Below, in pieces: positions 23,907 to 33,455 of a stretch of DNA of 64,000 nt (within the stretch, counting starts at the first letter, position 1; each line of letters opens with the position of its first letter). Source of the DNA: Serratia nevei (GTDB lineage: Bacteria > Pseudomonadota > Gammaproteobacteria > Enterobacterales > Enterobacteriaceae). Under the pieces are notes generated by a model, which searched no databases, was not told where the DNA came from, and saw only the letters and a list, made by a program, of their open reading frames with translations. A program made the position numbers and the translations under genes. The stretch spans positions 1-64,000 of the forward strand of contig NZ_JAMYWQ010000027.1 of the NCBI RefSeq assembly GCF_024160145.1, read 5' to 3'.

Positions 23907-24353
23907 TCATAGGTGGTAAGTCAGCGTGCCACGGTACTGCATGTTACTTTCTTTCCAGCCGGCCTGTCGGCTCTGTTGCCTGGAGGCGTCCAGCCTCCAG
24001 TCGACCTGGGCAAGCCGGTTGCGGGCCGGGGTGTCCTGGCGGGGGAATCGAATTCGGTAGCCCGGCTCTGCGGCCAGGCTATAGACCGGCGCCGGCAGGG
24101 AGGACGCGAGCAGCGAACCGGGGAAAGAGTGCGCTCTGGGCAGCAGCAGCGGCAACTTGCCGGGGGCTTTGCGGCGCGCTTCGGCCGGCGCCCGATAGAC
24201 ATGATCATAGGGGGAAAGCGCCGGCTCCGCCAGCAGCGGCAGGCTGCTCAGCACGCTGGGGGTTGGCTTGGGGGACGCCACGCATAGCTGTTGGCCGGAG
24301 ACCGAACCGGTCCAGCAGAAAACAGCAATCAGCATGGCAAACAACCAGCGCAT
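23907..24353 (-). CDS. Hypothetical secreted protein
   Basis: This 148-residue frame begins with a convincing signal peptide (MRWLFAMLIAVFCWTGSVSG, cleavage near residue 20). The mature part is Pro/Arg/Ser-rich with many Leu-Pro pairs (KLPLLLPRAHSFPGSLL), a GYRIRFPRQ stretch, and a C-terminal MQYRGTLTYHL that could form a beta strand. I recognise no family. It stands alone between yqjA and exuR with 136 bp and 186 bp flanks, and no obvious strong ribosome binding site (GGGACG only). The C-terminal end, aromatic after alternating residues, is a weak hint of an envelope protein. It may be real or a decaying gene. Confidence 0.55.
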   Translation of the reverse strand: MRWLFAMLIAVFCWTGSVSGQQLCVASPKPTPSVLSSLPLLAEPALSPYDHVYRAPAEARRKAPGKLPLLLPRAHSFPGSLLASSLPAPVYSLAAEPGYRIRFPRQDTPARNRLAQVDWRLDASRQQSRQAGWKESNMQYRGTLTYHL

Positions 24354-24539
24354 TTATTCGCGTCCCGCCCCCGTAGCAATGGGTAAAAAAGTGGGCTAAC
24401 TCTACCAAAATAGCACGATTGGCAACAGGGAAATCTACGTTGCCGACGGTGAAATAGTACACGGCAAACGGCGGTGACGGCATCGATTCAGCGGATTTTA
24501 CATTACCTGACATAAGCCGACGGTTTTTGACCGCCGTGG

Positions 24540-25316
24540 CTATTTCGGCTCGTGGCTCACGCCATCCAGATGCACCACCGGGTTTTCGGCGAACAGGTAG
24601 CGATCGGCGTTGTATTCGAAGTCGTCGCTGGTGGCGTTGAACAGCATCTGCTTGGTGTTTTCCAGGTGCTGCCACATCGCCAGTTTGGCGGCGTAAGGAT
24701 CTTTGCGCATCAGCGCCTTGAGGATCTGATCGTGATCGTCGCACCAGCTGGCGATCGAGCGCTCGTCGATATGCTCGTGCAGTTTCTTCCAGTAGGGGTT
24801 GTTGACCCGCTGCACCCACATTTTCTCCACGATGGTGGCCATGGCGGTGTTCTGGGTGGCCAGCGCCACCTGCACGTGGAACTTCAGATCCCACTGCGAG
24901 TCGCGGAAGCGATCCTCCTTGCGGGCGTGCTCCTGGATCTCCATCAGCTGCACGATATCCTGCTTGGTCACCTGGGTGGCGGCGAATTCGGCGATGTTGC
25001 TTTCGATCAGCTGGCGCGCCTGCAGCAGCTCGAACGGGCCGGCGGTGGCGAACTCGATGCTGTCGCCCGGCACCACCAGATGTTTTTGCTGGTTGGACAC
25101 CACGTGGATCCCGGAGCCCTTGCGTACGTCCACATAGCCTTCCACTTCCAGCATGATGATCGCTTCGCGCACCACGGTGCGGCTGACGTTCATCTCTTCG
25201 GCGATGTATCGCTCGGCCGGCAGCTTGTCGCCAACCGGGTAGCGGCCGCTTTCGATACGTTGCTTAAGCTCGGCGGCCAGTTGCTGATACAGGCGTAGGG
25301 TTTCAGTGAATTCCAT
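24540..25316 (-). CDS. exuR: Hexuronate regulon repressor ExuR
   Basis: This 258-residue GntR-family regulator has the same length as E. coli ExuR. The start at 25316 ([12 protein letters not shown]) matches the family; upstream codons are not needed. The winged helix covers about residues 10-75 ([24 protein letters not shown]), followed by an FCD ligand-binding domain with its metal or ligand histidines ([15 protein letters not shown]). It represses exuT and the uxa genes and is released by galacturonate or glucuronate derivatives. It is followed upstream by exuT in the same orientation; an ExuR-like site lies between. Confidence 0.96.
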   Translation of the reverse strand: MEFTETLRLYQQLAAELKQRIESGRYPVGDKLPAERYIAEEMNVSRTVVREAIIMLEVEGYVDVRKGSGIHVVSNQQKHLVVPGDSIEFATAGPFELLQARQLIESNIAEFAATQVTKQDIVQLMEIQEHARKEDRFRDSQWDLKFHVQVALATQNTAMATIVEKMWVQRVNNPYWKKLHEHIDERSIASWCDDHDQILKALMRKDPYAAKLAMWQHLENTKQMLFNATSDDFEYNADRYLFAENPVVHLDGVSHEPK

Positions 25317-25365
25317 AGTGAATGCTCTATACGGTGCGGTGGGAAGGGGCGCGTGGCCATCGGAT

Positions 25366-25376
25366 TTGTTATACCA
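25366..25376. promoter_or_regulatory. Candidate ExuR operator upstream of exuR
   Basis: TTGTTATACCA fits the FadR-subfamily GntR consensus TNGTNNNACNA exactly and resembles the centre of ExuR/UxuR sites (TGGTATACCA). It lies 50 bp upstream of exuR, suggesting autoregulation. Confidence 0.5.
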
Positions 25377-25435
25377 CTTATTCGGCACCGCTGCCAGAGG
25401 AGCAAAAGGCCCGGCGCGGCGGCCGGGCGGCGGGA

Positions 25436-26734
25436 TCAGCTGCGCGCCGGGGCCGGCTGCAGCGCGGCCGGCTGCGCTTCGGCGGCCGGGCGGTTTTGCA
25501 GCACCGTCCAGATGACGATGGCGCCGAGAATGTCGAACACCGACAGCGCGGCGAACAGCGGGCTGAAACCGAGGGTGTCCGCCAGGGCGCCGACCACCAG
25601 GGCGAACAGCGTGCTGGCGGTCCAGGCCGCCATGCCGGTCAGGCCGTTGGCGGTCGCCACCTCATTGCGGCCAAACACGTCGGAAGAGAGGGTGATCAGT
25701 GCGCCGGACAGTGCCTGATGGGCGAAACCGCCGACGCACAGCAGCGCGATAGCCGCGTAAGGGCTGGTGAACAGGCCGATCATGCCGGGGCCAATCATCA
25801 ACACCGCCCCCATCGTCACCACCAGCTTGCGCGAGACGATCAGATTGACCTTGAAATACTTCTGGAACAGCGGCGGCAGGTAGCCGCCGACGATGCAGCC
25901 GAGATCGGCGAACAGCATCGGCATCCAGGCGAACATGGCGATCTCTTTCAGATTAAAGCCGTAGGCCTTGAACATGAACAGTGGGATCCAGGCGTTGAAG
26001 GTGCCCCAGGCCGGTTCCGCCAGAAAGCGCGGCAGCGCGATGCCCCAGAACTGGCGGTTGCGCACGATCTGCCAGGCGGACATCTTTTTGGCGTTTGAGG
26101 TCTGGTGCTGCGCTTCCTGGCCTTCGAGGATGTAACGGCGCTCTTCCTGGCTCAGTTTCTTCTGATCTTTCGGGTGTTTGTAGAACAGCAGCCAGCAGAT
26201 GGCCCAGATCAGGCTCAGCACGCCGGTGATGATGAACGCCATTTCCCAGCTGTGCGCCACGATGGCCCATACCACCAGCGGCGGGGCGATCATGCCGCCG
26301 ATCGACGAACCGACGTTGAAATAGCCGACGGCGATCGAACGTTCTTTGGCCGGAAACCACTCGCTGCTGGCCTTCAGCCCGGCGGGGATCATCGCCGCCT
26401 CGGCCATGCCGACCGCGCCGCGCGCCAGCGCCAGGCCGCCCCAGCTGTTGGCCAGCGCGGTGCCCATGCAGAACAGCGCCCACAGAATGGCGAACATGGC
26501 GTAGCCGACCTTGGTGCCCAGCACGTCCAGCACATAGCCCGCCACCGGCTGCATCACGGTGTAGCAGGCGGAATAGGCGGCGACGATATAGGAATACTGT
26601 TGGGTGGTGATGTGCAGCGTATCTTCCAGCGTCGGCGCCGCCACGGCGATGGCGTTGCGGGTCAGGTAACCCAGCACGGTGCCGACGGTCACCAGCCCGA
26701 TCATGTACCAGCGTAACCCTTTAATTTTACGCAT
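25436..26734 (-). CDS. exuT: Hexuronate transporter ExuT
   Basis: This 432-residue major facilitator (ACS family) permease is the same length as E. coli ExuT. It has about 12 transmembrane helices. An early [20 protein letters not shown] motif covers residues 18-37 and the family loop [20 protein letters not shown] is near residue 98. It imports galacturonate and glucuronate with protons. The C-terminus is Ala/Pro-rich and probably cytosolic. It is divergent from uxaC with shared regulation and is upstream of exuR. Confidence 0.96.
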   Translation of the reverse strand: MRKIKGLRWYMIGLVTVGTVLGYLTRNAIAVAAPTLEDTLHITTQQYSYIVAAYSACYTVMQPVAGYVLDVLGTKVGYAMFAILWALFCMGTALANSWGGLALARGAVGMAEAAMIPAGLKASSEWFPAKERSIAVGYFNVGSSIGGMIAPPLVVWAIVAHSWEMAFIITGVLSLIWAICWLLFYKHPKDQKKLSQEERRYILEGQEAQHQTSNAKKMSAWQIVRNRQFWGIALPRFLAEPAWGTFNAWIPLFMFKAYGFNLKEIAMFAWMPMLFADLGCIVGGYLPPLFQKYFKVNLIVSRKLVVTMGAVLMIGPGMIGLFTSPYAAIALLCVGGFAHQALSGALITLSSDVFGRNEVATANGLTGMAAWTASTLFALVVGALADTLGFSPLFAALSVFDILGAIVIWTVLQNRPAAEAQPAALQPAPARS

Positions 26735-26788
26735 CCGAAATGTCTCCCCGTTTGAAGGTATGGCCGGCGATGCGGCTGGCGAGACAAT

Positions 26789-26805
26789 AACCTGTCATAC
26801 AGGTT
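26789..26805. promoter_or_regulatory. ExuR operator (17-bp palindrome)
   Basis: AACCTGTCATACAGGTT is a perfect 7-bp inverted repeat around CAT and contains the GT-N3-AC core of FadR-subfamily GntR operators. It lies between the divergent exuT and uxaC genes, where an ExuR operator is expected. Confidence 0.6.
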
Positions 26806-26810
26806 TAAAA

Positions 26811-26826
26811 GTTGAGTGATATCACA
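26811..26826. promoter_or_regulatory. CRP-like site
   Basis: GTTGAGTGATATCACA keeps the TGA-N6-TCACA core of the CRP consensus, with one perfect half. It lies 5 bp from the ExuR palindrome, which fits catabolite control of hexuronate genes. Confidence 0.5.
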
Positions 26827-27029
26827 AAAGGAATTATTCGCCTGAGCGATACTGTCGCCAGTGAAATAGGGCGTTTATGCCGCACATCTGTCGTAAAAAC
26901 GAGCGAAAAAGGGATTGGAGGACAGCAAAACGGCAGATGGCGGGAAAAATTTGCTGGACGCTTGCTAAAATTGGTGTGATAACTTTTGTGATTCTATCCC
27001 TGTGCCGCACGGCAAGTAAGGAGCCCGAG

Positions 27030-28442
27030 ATGGCGACGTTTTTGAGCGAAGATTTCCTGCTGGACAGCGAATTTGCCCGGCGTTTGTACCATGACTACGC
27101 GGCGCACCAGCCGATTTTCGATTACCACTGCCATTTGCCGCCGCAGCAGATCGCGGAGAATACCCGTTTCAGCAACCTGTACGATATCTGGCTGCGGGGC
27201 GATCACTACAAATGGCGGGCGATGCGCACCAACGGCGTGGCAGAGCGGCTGTGCACCGGCGATGCGGGCGATCGCGAGAAATTCGACGCCTGGGCCGCCA
27301 CGGTGCCGCACACCATCGGCAACCCGCTCTATCACTGGACGCACCTGGAGCTGCGTCGGCCGTTCGGCATCACGGGAACGCTGCTGTCGCCGAGCACGGC
27401 GGATGAGATCTGGCAGCGCGGCAATGCGCTGCTGGCGCAGGATGAGTTTCGCGCGCGCGGCATCATGCGGCAGATGAAGGTGAAAATGGTCGGCACCACC
27501 GACGATCCGATTGACGATCTGCGCCACCATCGGGCGATCGCCGACGATCATAGCTTCGATATCAAGGTGTTGCCGAGCTGGCGGCCGGACAAGGCCTTCG
27601 CCATCGATGCGCCCGGCTTCAACGACTATCTGCGGCAGCTGGAAGCGGCGGCGGACACCGCCATCGGCCGCTTCAGCACGCTGTGCGACGCCCTGTACAA
27701 GCGCATGGATCACTTCGCCGCCCACGGCTGCAAGGTGGCCGACCACGCGCTGGACGTAGTGGTGTTCGGCGAGGCCGATGAAGCGACGCTGGATGCGATC
27801 CTGCTGCGTCGCCTGAACGGCGAGCTGCCGACGTGGGAACAGAGCGCGCAGTTCAAAAGCGCGGTGCTGCTGTTCCTGGCCGGCGAATACCGGCGCCGCG
27901 GCTGGGTGCAGCAGTATCACATCGGCGCGCTGCGCAATAACAACAGCCGCATGCTGGCCGCCATCGGGCCGGATATTGGCTTCGACTCGATCAACGATCG
28001 GCCGCTGGCGGAGCCGCTTTCGCGGCTGCTGGATGCCCAGACGCGGCAGGGCGGCCTGCCGAAAACCATTCTCTATTGCCTCAACCCGCGTGATAACGAA
28101 GTGATCGGCACCATGATCGGCAATTTCCAGGGGGAAGGCACACCGGGCAAGATGCAGTTCGGCTCCGGCTGGTGGTTCAACGATCAGAAGGACGGCATGC
28201 AGCGCCAAATGACGCAGCTGGCGCAGCTCGGGCTGCTGAGCCGCTTCGTCGGCATGCTGACCGACAGCCGCAGCTTCCTGTCGTATACGCGTCATGAGTA
28301 CTTCCGTCGCATTCTTTGCCGGATGATCGGCCGCTGGGTGACGGACGGCGAAGCGCCGGCTGATATCGCGCTGCTGGGCGAGATGGTGAAAAACATCTGC
28401 TTCGACAACGCCAAAGACTATTTCGCCATTGACCTGGCGTAG
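27030..28442 (+). CDS. uxaC: Glucuronate/galacturonate isomerase
   Basis: This 470-residue enzyme has exactly the length of E. coli UxaC when started at the ATG at 27030, which has AAGGAG at the right distance. UxaC opens hexuronate catabolism: D-galacturonate to D-tagaturonate and D-glucuronate to D-fructuronate. The amidohydrolase-like barrel shows the metal ligand pair in [14 protein letters not shown] near residue 31. Other conserved motifs are [11 protein letters not shown] near 165 and the C-terminal [16 protein letters not shown]. It is followed by uxaA with a 19-bp gap. Confidence 0.98.
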   Translation: MATFLSEDFLLDSEFARRLYHDYAAHQPIFDYHCHLPPQQIAENTRFSNLYDIWLRGDHYKWRAMRTNGVAERLCTGDAGDREKFDAWAATVPHTIGNPLYHWTHLELRRPFGITGTLLSPSTADEIWQRGNALLAQDEFRARGIMRQMKVKMVGTTDDPIDDLRHHRAIADDHSFDIKVLPSWRPDKAFAIDAPGFNDYLRQLEAAADTAIGRFSTLCDALYKRMDHFAAHGCKVADHALDVVVFGEADEATLDAILLRRLNGELPTWEQSAQFKSAVLLFLAGEYRRRGWVQQYHIGALRNNNSRMLAAIGPDIGFDSINDRPLAEPLSRLLDAQTRQGGLPKTILYCLNPRDNEVIGTMIGNFQGEGTPGKMQFGSGWWFNDQKDGMQRQMTQLAQLGLLSRFVGMLTDSRSFLSYTRHEYFRRILCRMIGRWVTDGEAPADIALLGEMVKNICFDNAKDYFAIDLA

Positions 28443-28461
28443 CCGTTATCCGGAACCGTTT

Positions 28462-29949
28462 ATGCAAAGTACGATAAAGATTCACGCGCAGGATAACGTG
28501 GCGGTGGCGCTGCGCGACCTGGCCGCCGGAGAAACGGTTGAGCTGGCAGGCGCGGCCGTTCCGCTGGCGCAGCCGGTGGCGCGCGGGCACAAGTTTGCGC
28601 TCGGCCCGATCGCCGAAGGCGAGGACATCATCAAATATGGCCAGCCGATCGGCCACGCGCTGGTGGCTATCGGCCCCGGGGAGCATATTCATTCGCAAAA
28701 CGCCAAAACCAACCTGAACGATCTGGACAGCTACCGTTACCAGCCGCAGTTCCCGACGTTGCCGCCGCAGGCGGCGGATCGCGAGGTGCAGCTGTACCGC
28801 CGGGCAGGCGGCGACGTGGGGATCCGCAACGAACTGTGGATCGTGCCGACCGTCGGCTGCGTCAACGGTATCGCCCGCCAGATCCAGCAGCGCTTTTTGC
28901 AGCAAACGCAGGCGGAGGGGATCGACGGCGTGTATCTGTTCAGCCATCCGTTCGGCTGCTCGCAGCTGGGGCAGGATCATGCCAACACCCGCATCATGCT
29001 GCAAAACATGGCGCGCCATCCCAACGCCGGCGCGGTGCTGGTGATTGGGCTGGGCTGCGAGAACAATCAGGTGGATGCCTTTCGCGCCACGCTGGGGATG
29101 GCGGACGAGCGACGGCTGCGTTTTATGGTGTGCCAACAGCAGGACGACGAGGTGGAAGCCGGGCTGGCGCTGTTGCACGAGCTGTACCGGGAGATGCGCC
29201 ACGATCGCCGCGAGCCGGGCCGCCTGAGCGAGCTGAAGTTCGGCCTGGAGTGCGGCGGTTCGGACGGATTGTCGGGCATCACCGCCAACCCGCTGCTGGG
29301 GCGCTTTTCCGACTATGTGATCGCCAACGGCGGCACCACGGTGCTGACCGAAGTGCCGGAGATGTTCGGCGCCGAGCGCATTCTGATGAGCCGCTGCCGC
29401 GATGGGGAGACCTTCGGCAAAACCGTCGATATGATCAACGATTTCAAACGCTATTTCATCGCCCATCAACAGCCGATATACGAGAATCCGTCGCCGGGCA
29501 ACAAGGCCGGCGGCATTACCACGCTGGAAGAGAAATCGCTCGGCTGCACCCAGAAAGCGGGCCTGAGCCCGGTGGTGGACGTGTTGAAGTACGGTGAGCG
29601 GCTGCACGTGCCGGGGCTGAATCTGCTCAGCGCGCCGGGCAACGATGCGGTGGCGACCAGCGCGCTGGCCGGTGCCGGCTGCCATATGGTGCTGTTCAGC
29701 ACCGGGCGCGGCACGCCGTACGGCGGCTTTGTACCGACGGTGAAGCTGGCCACCAACAGCGAGCTGGCGGCGAAGAAACCCCATTGGATCGATTTCGACG
29801 CCGGCAGCCTGATCCACGGCGTGGCGATGGAGACCTTGCTCGGCCGCTTCGTCGATCTGATCGTCGAGATCGCCAACGGCCGCCCGGCGCGCAATGAAGC
29901 CAACGATTTCCGCGAGCTGGCGATCTTCAAAAGCGGGGTGACGCTGTAA
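28462..29949 (+). CDS. uxaA: Altronate dehydratase
   Basis: This 495-residue enzyme is the same length as E. coli UxaA, started at 28462 (MQSTIKIHA). The N-terminal SAF domain covers about residues 10-80. The iron-dependent dehydratase core has cysteines in TVGCVNGIARQIQ, FGCSQLGQDH and CGGSDGLSGITANP. It converts D-altronate to 2-keto-3-deoxygluconate. uxaB, the intermediate reductase, is not in this window. It is coexpressed with uxaC. Confidence 0.98.
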   Translation: MQSTIKIHAQDNVAVALRDLAAGETVELAGAAVPLAQPVARGHKFALGPIAEGEDIIKYGQPIGHALVAIGPGEHIHSQNAKTNLNDLDSYRYQPQFPTLPPQAADREVQLYRRAGGDVGIRNELWIVPTVGCVNGIARQIQQRFLQQTQAEGIDGVYLFSHPFGCSQLGQDHANTRIMLQNMARHPNAGAVLVIGLGCENNQVDAFRATLGMADERRLRFMVCQQQDDEVEAGLALLHELYREMRHDRREPGRLSELKFGLECGGSDGLSGITANPLLGRFSDYVIANGGTTVLTEVPEMFGAERILMSRCRDGETFGKTVDMINDFKRYFIAHQQPIYENPSPGNKAGGITTLEEKSLGCTQKAGLSPVVDVLKYGERLHVPGLNLLSAPGNDAVATSALAGAGCHMVLFSTGRGTPYGGFVPTVKLATNSELAAKKPHWIDFDAGSLIHGVAMETLLGRFVDLIVEIANGRPARNEANDFRELAIFKSGVTL

Positions 29950-29955
29950 GGCTGA

Positions 29956-29983
29956 CAAAAAAGGCGCTCGAAAGAGCGCCTTA
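29956..29983. terminator. uxaA/sstT bidirectional terminator
   Basis: AAGGCGCTC and GAGCGCCTT form a perfect 9-bp stem with a GAAA tetraloop. A six-A run on the left gives a T-run on the minus strand, so it best serves sstT. It lies 8 bp after the uxaA stop. Confidence 0.85.
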
Positions 29984-30002
29984 TCGATGCCGCCAGGTGG
30001 GA

Positions 30003-31238
30003 TTAACGCACCTTCAGCGGGTCCTCGTCCGCCAGCCGTTGATCTTCCGCCTGGCAGGCCGCGGCGGTGAACAGCACGTCGGTGGAGGAGTTGAGGGCGG
30101 TTTCCGCCGAATCCTGCAGCACGCCGATGATAAAGCCCACCGCCACCACCTGCATCGCCACGTCGTTCGGGATGCCGAACATGTTGCACGCCAGCGGGAT
30201 CAGCAGCAGTGAGCCGCCGGCCACGCCGGAGGCGCCGCAGGCGCACAGGGCGGCCACCACGCTCAGCAGCAGGGCGGTCGGGACGTCCACCGCGATGCCC
30301 AGGGTGTTCACCGCCGCCAGCGTCAGTACGGTGATGGTGATCGCTGCACCGGCCATGTTGATGGTGGCGCCCAGCGGGATGGAAACGGAGTAGGTGTCCT
30401 CATTCAGGTTCAGCTTCTTGCACAGCTCCATGTTCACCGGGATGTTGGCGGCGGAGCTGCGGGTGAAGAAGGCGGTCACGCCGCTCTCGCGCAGGCAGGC
30501 GAACACCAGCGGATACGGATTGCGGCGGATCTTCCAGTAAACGATCAGCGGGTTGAGCACCAGCGCCACCAGCAGCATGCAGCCGAGCAGCACCATCAGC
30601 AGCTGGGCGTAGCCCCACAGCACGCCGAAGCCGGTTTCCGCCAGCGTGGAGGCCACCAGGCCGAAGATGCCGAGCGGCGCACAGCGGATCACCGCACGCA
30701 CCACCAGCGTAACCGCATGGGACATGTCGTTGATCAGCCCCTTGGTGGTTTCGGAAGCGTGGCGCAGCGCCAGCCCCAGCCCGACGGCCCAAGCCAGAAT
30801 GCCGATGTAGTTGGCGTTAATCAGCGCATGGAACGGGTTAGCCACCACGCTCAGCAGCAGACCCTTCATCACGTCTACGATGCCGCCCGGCGGGGTGATG
30901 TCGGTCGCGCCGGTGGTCAGCGCCAGCGTGGAAGGGAAGATAAAGCTGACGATGACCGCCACCAGCGCCGCGGCGAAGGTGCCCAGCAGGTAGAGGAACA
31001 GGATCGGGCGAATGTTGGTTTTCTGCCCCTGTTTATGGTTGGCGATCGAGGCCATCACCAGAATCAGCACCAGCAGCGGCGCAACCGCTTTCAGCGCGCC
31101 GACGAACAGGGTGCCGAGCAGGCCGACCGCCGCCGCCGCCGCCGGCGAAACCAGCGCCACCAGAATGCCGGCCACCAGACCGGCCATGATTTGTTTGACC
31201 AGGCTACCCTGCGAGATCCTTTGTAGTAGTTTTTGCAT
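30003..31238 (-). CDS. sstT: Serine/threonine:sodium symporter SstT
   Basis: This 411-residue DAACS-family symporter has re-entrant-loop motifs typical of glutamate-transporter homologues: [20 protein letters not shown] near residue 260 and [24 protein letters not shown] near 292. It has about eight transmembrane helices. It imports L-serine and L-threonine with sodium. A GGAA site precedes the start. It is preceded by alx in the same orientation, 263 bp away, and E. coli ygjV is absent from its usual place next to it. Confidence 0.96.
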   Translation of the reverse strand: MQKLLQRISQGSLVKQIMAGLVAGILVALVSPAAAAAVGLLGTLFVGALKAVAPLLVLILVMASIANHKQGQKTNIRPILFLYLLGTFAAALVAVIVSFIFPSTLALTTGATDITPPGGIVDVMKGLLLSVVANPFHALINANYIGILAWAVGLGLALRHASETTKGLINDMSHAVTLVVRAVIRCAPLGIFGLVASTLAETGFGVLWGYAQLLMVLLGCMLLVALVLNPLIVYWKIRRNPYPLVFACLRESGVTAFFTRSSAANIPVNMELCKKLNLNEDTYSVSIPLGATINMAGAAITITVLTLAAVNTLGIAVDVPTALLLSVVAALCACGASGVAGGSLLLIPLACNMFGIPNDVAMQVVAVGFIIGVLQDSAETALNSSTDVLFTAAACQAEDQRLADEDPLKVR

Positions 31239-31433
31239 AGTGCTTTCTTCCTGATGTTATCTGGCCACCGCGGCGGGAACGTGCGCCGGGCAACTTTATA
31301 AGATTCTGTAACTAAGTGTGTTTGCCGAATCAGTATTCAGCAATCGAATGATGTTGGAAAGAGGCGAGGATGAAATTCTAAGCGCGGATCAATACTTGAT
31401 AACATACTGGTTACATTTGTGTGATCGCAATAA

Positions 31434-31487
31434 CGTTTGGCGTTTGGGGGGAATTGCCAAACAATCGCGGGGCGACTAGCGCCCCGG
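31434..31487 (-). terminator. Possible alx terminator
   Basis: Two stems lie just after the alx stop: CGGGGC/GCCCCG at 31468-31486 and GTTTGGC/GCCAAAC at 31435-31462. The T content behind them is poor, so termination strength is uncertain. Confidence 0.4.
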
Positions 31488-31501
31488 ATAACAGATTGTG
31501 G

Positions 31502-32470
31502 TTATTTCTTCGCCAGGCGATCGTTGCGGCGATTGACCCAGGCATTGATCAGCAGGGTGAGCGTCAGGATGCCCGCCACCACGCCGAGCGACATGCCGAT
31601 CGGGATGTGGAAGAAGTCGATAATCAGCATCTTGATGCCGATAAACACCAGGATCACCGACAGGCCGTATTTCAGCATCGAGAAACGCTCCGCCACGTTG
31701 GCCAGCAGGAAGTACATGGCGCGCAGGCCCATGATGGCGAACAGGTTGGAGGTCAGGACGATGAACGGATCGGTGGTCACGGCGAAGATCGCCGGAATGC
31801 TGTCCACCGCGAAGATCACGTCGCTCAGTTCGACCAGGATCAGCACCAGCACCAGCGGGGTGGCGAACAGCAGGCCGTTGCGGCGCACGAAGAAGCGCTC
31901 GCCTTCCAGGCTGTCGGTCATGCGCAGGTGGCTGCGCAGCCATTTCACCAGCGGCTTGTCGCCGATCGCCGAGTCATCCTCCTTCGCCAGCGCCATCTTG
32001 ATACCGGTGAACAGCAGGAAGGCGCCGAACAGATACAGCAGCCACTGGAACTGGCTGACCAGCCAGCTGCCGGCGAAGATCATGATGGTGCGCAGCACGA
32101 TCGCGCCCAGCACGCCGTAGATCAGCACCCGCCGCTGCAGGTTGGCCGGCACGGCGAAGTAGCTGAACAGCATCAGCCAGACGAACACGTTATCCACCGC
32201 CAGCGCTTTTTCGATCAGGTAGCCGGTCAGGAAGGCCAGCGCCTGGGTATCGGCGACGGCGCGCCCGGCGGTTTCATTCAGGTAGTACCAGAAACCGAAA
32301 TTGAACAGCAGGGAGAGGCTGACCCACACCAGCGACCAGCTGGCGGCCTGCTTCAGGGTCATGGTGTGCGCGCCTTTACGGCCCTGCAACAGGAGGTCGA
32401 TTGCGAGCATCACGACTATGACGGCGGCGAAGCTGCCCCATAACCACGGTGTGCCAACGGTATTCATCAT
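31502..32470 (-). CDS. alx: TerC-family membrane protein Alx
   Basis: This 322-residue inner-membrane protein is one residue longer than E. coli Alx, which begins at the second of the two adjacent ATGs (32467). It has about nine transmembrane helices and the TerC motifs [19 protein letters not shown] near residue 87 and [19 protein letters not shown] near 216, with acidic residues in the membrane that suit metal ions. Alx helps export manganese and responds to alkaline pH and Mn. Its leader carries a yybP-ykoY riboswitch and an intrinsic terminator, so expression is controlled before translation. Confidence 0.96.
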   Translation of the reverse strand: MMNTVGTPWLWGSFAAVIVVMLAIDLLLQGRKGAHTMTLKQAASWSLVWVSLSLLFNFGFWYYLNETAGRAVADTQALAFLTGYLIEKALAVDNVFVWLMLFSYFAVPANLQRRVLIYGVLGAIVLRTIMIFAGSWLVSQFQWLLYLFGAFLLFTGIKMALAKEDDSAIGDKPLVKWLRSHLRMTDSLEGERFFVRRNGLLFATPLVLVLILVELSDVIFAVDSIPAIFAVTTDPFIVLTSNLFAIMGLRAMYFLLANVAERFSMLKYGLSVILVFIGIKMLIIDFFHIPIGMSLGVVAGILTLTLLINAWVNRRNDRLAKK

Positions 32471-32484
32471 CAGAGGTATCCTTC

Positions 32485-32521
32485 AAAAACAAAAACGGCC
32501 AACGTCGGAAGACGCCAGCCG
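32485..32521 (-). terminator. Leader terminator of alx (riboswitch expression platform)
   Basis: On the minus strand CGGCTGGCGTC and GACGTTGGCCG pair over 11 positions (including G-U) around TTCC, followed by TTTTTGTTTTT. It ends 14 bp before the alx start, so it attenuates alx transcription when the Mn riboswitch is in its off state. Confidence 0.8.
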
Positions 32522-32524
32522 CTC

Positions 32525-32680
32525 TGTGAACGCTGCAAGCAAACCTCGCCTTCCGGCAAGGTCTCACTTACAACGTTGATGAAGGTGGTTACACCTTTGA
32601 CATCAGGTTGCCCGGTAACCGGATGCTTGCGCATCGTAATGACGATTGACCGGCAATGAAGTTACTCCCCTTTGCAGAGC
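32525..32680 (-). ncRNA. yybP-ykoY manganese riboswitch (alx leader, PRE/sraF)
   Basis: The minus strand shows the conserved parts of this class: AAAGGGGAGTAAC at about 32661-32673 (5' side), and the paired GACCTTGCC (32555-32563) and GGCGAGGTTTGC (32539-32550), which form the 3' Mn-binding helix. In E. coli this leader (SraF/PRE) senses Mn and pH upstream of alx. The aptamer is followed directly by the terminator at 32485-32521. The limits are approximate. Confidence 0.88.
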
Positions 32681-32722
32681 AGAAAGTAATGCAAAATATC
32701 TCGGCGGTCAACGTGAATCGCG

Positions 32723-33454
32723 TTAGCCGGCCATCGCTTTTTGCGCGCCGAGGCTAACGACGAATCCCTGCAGCAGCAGGCGGCTGAACGGCGTGTCGCT
32801 AACCTGTTGTTGTTGCTGTTGATAGCGGGCCTGCTGCTCGGGATGCAGTTCGCCAAGCCACTGCAGATACTGGCTCATCACCGCGCCGTTGAATTCCGGA
32901 TGGAACTGGGTGGTCAGGGCGTGATCGCCATAGCGCAGGATCTGGTGCGCGTCCTGCTGCGAACGCGCCAGCGTCTGCGCGCCGACGGGTGGCGTCAGCA
33001 CGCTCTGCGCATGGATAAGATTGGCCTTGAAACGCGGCGGCAGCAGGGTGAGCCGCCGATCGTCGGCTGCGGCGGGCAGCAGTTCGATCTCCAGCGTACC
33101 CACCTCCATGCCCTGCGGGTGGTAGCCCACTTCGCCGCCGAGCGCGTAGGCCAGCAGCTGGTGGCCGTAGCAGACGCCGAACAACGGCAGTTTGATCGCC
33201 ATCGCCTGACGCAGCCATTCGGCGGCTTCCTCGCTCCACGGCAGCTGTTCGGTCACCATCGCCGGCGATCCGGTGATGACTACGCCGCAATAGGCGGCCG
33301 GCGGCAACGGCCGTTCGCCGGCGGGCAGATGCACGATGTGTGCACGTTCGGCGTCGATGTTTCCCTGTTGCAGGAACATACCTTCAAAGTTGGCCAGTTC
33401 CTGACGAATGGTCTGCGGCGCATCGCCGGTTTGCATCACGAGCAGCGGTTTCAT
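32723..33454 (-). CDS. Class I glutamine amidotransferase-like protein
   Basis: This 243-residue stand-alone GATase1 domain of the GuaA type has the nucleophile Cys95 in GVCYGHQLLAYALGG and the His185/Glu187 pair in QFHPEFNG, so the catalytic triad is complete. No synthase partner domain is fused. The start lies 1 bp after the ygjR stop, so translation is almost certainly coupled to ygjR. E. coli has no gene here; ygjR is followed there by alx. It may supply ammonia or act as a gamma-glutamyl hydrolase on a small amine. The substrate is unknown. Confidence 0.85.
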   Translation of the reverse strand: MKPLLVMQTGDAPQTIRQELANFEGMFLQQGNIDAERAHIVHLPAGERPLPPAAYCGVVITGSPAMVTEQLPWSEEAAEWLRQAMAIKLPLFGVCYGHQLLAYALGGEVGYHPQGMEVGTLEIELLPAAADDRRLTLLPPRFKANLIHAQSVLTPPVGAQTLARSQQDAHQILRYGDHALTTQFHPEFNGAVMSQYLQWLGELHPEQQARYQQQQQQVSDTPFSRLLLQGFVVSLGAQKAMAG

Positions 33455-33455
33455 T

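Larger units (their letters stand above)
26735..27029. other. exuT-uxaC divergent regulatory region
   Basis: This 295-base region holds the ExuR-like palindrome at 26789-26805 and the CRP-like site at 26811-26826, both nearer exuT. The uxaC half contains an AT-rich stretch ending in AAGGAG before the uxaC ATG. A continuous frame runs into uxaC from 26877, but it lacks a start signal and the extra 51 residues do not belong to UxaC. Confidence 0.7.

Noticed and set aside
26877-27029. 51-codon N-terminal extension of uxaC
   Set aside because: The ATG at 27030 has AAGGAG and gives the exact UxaC length; the extension includes promoter DNA.
28177-30246. Long minus-strand frame across uxaA
   Set aside because: Antisense shadow of uxaA; low-complexity Arg/His/Ala composition.
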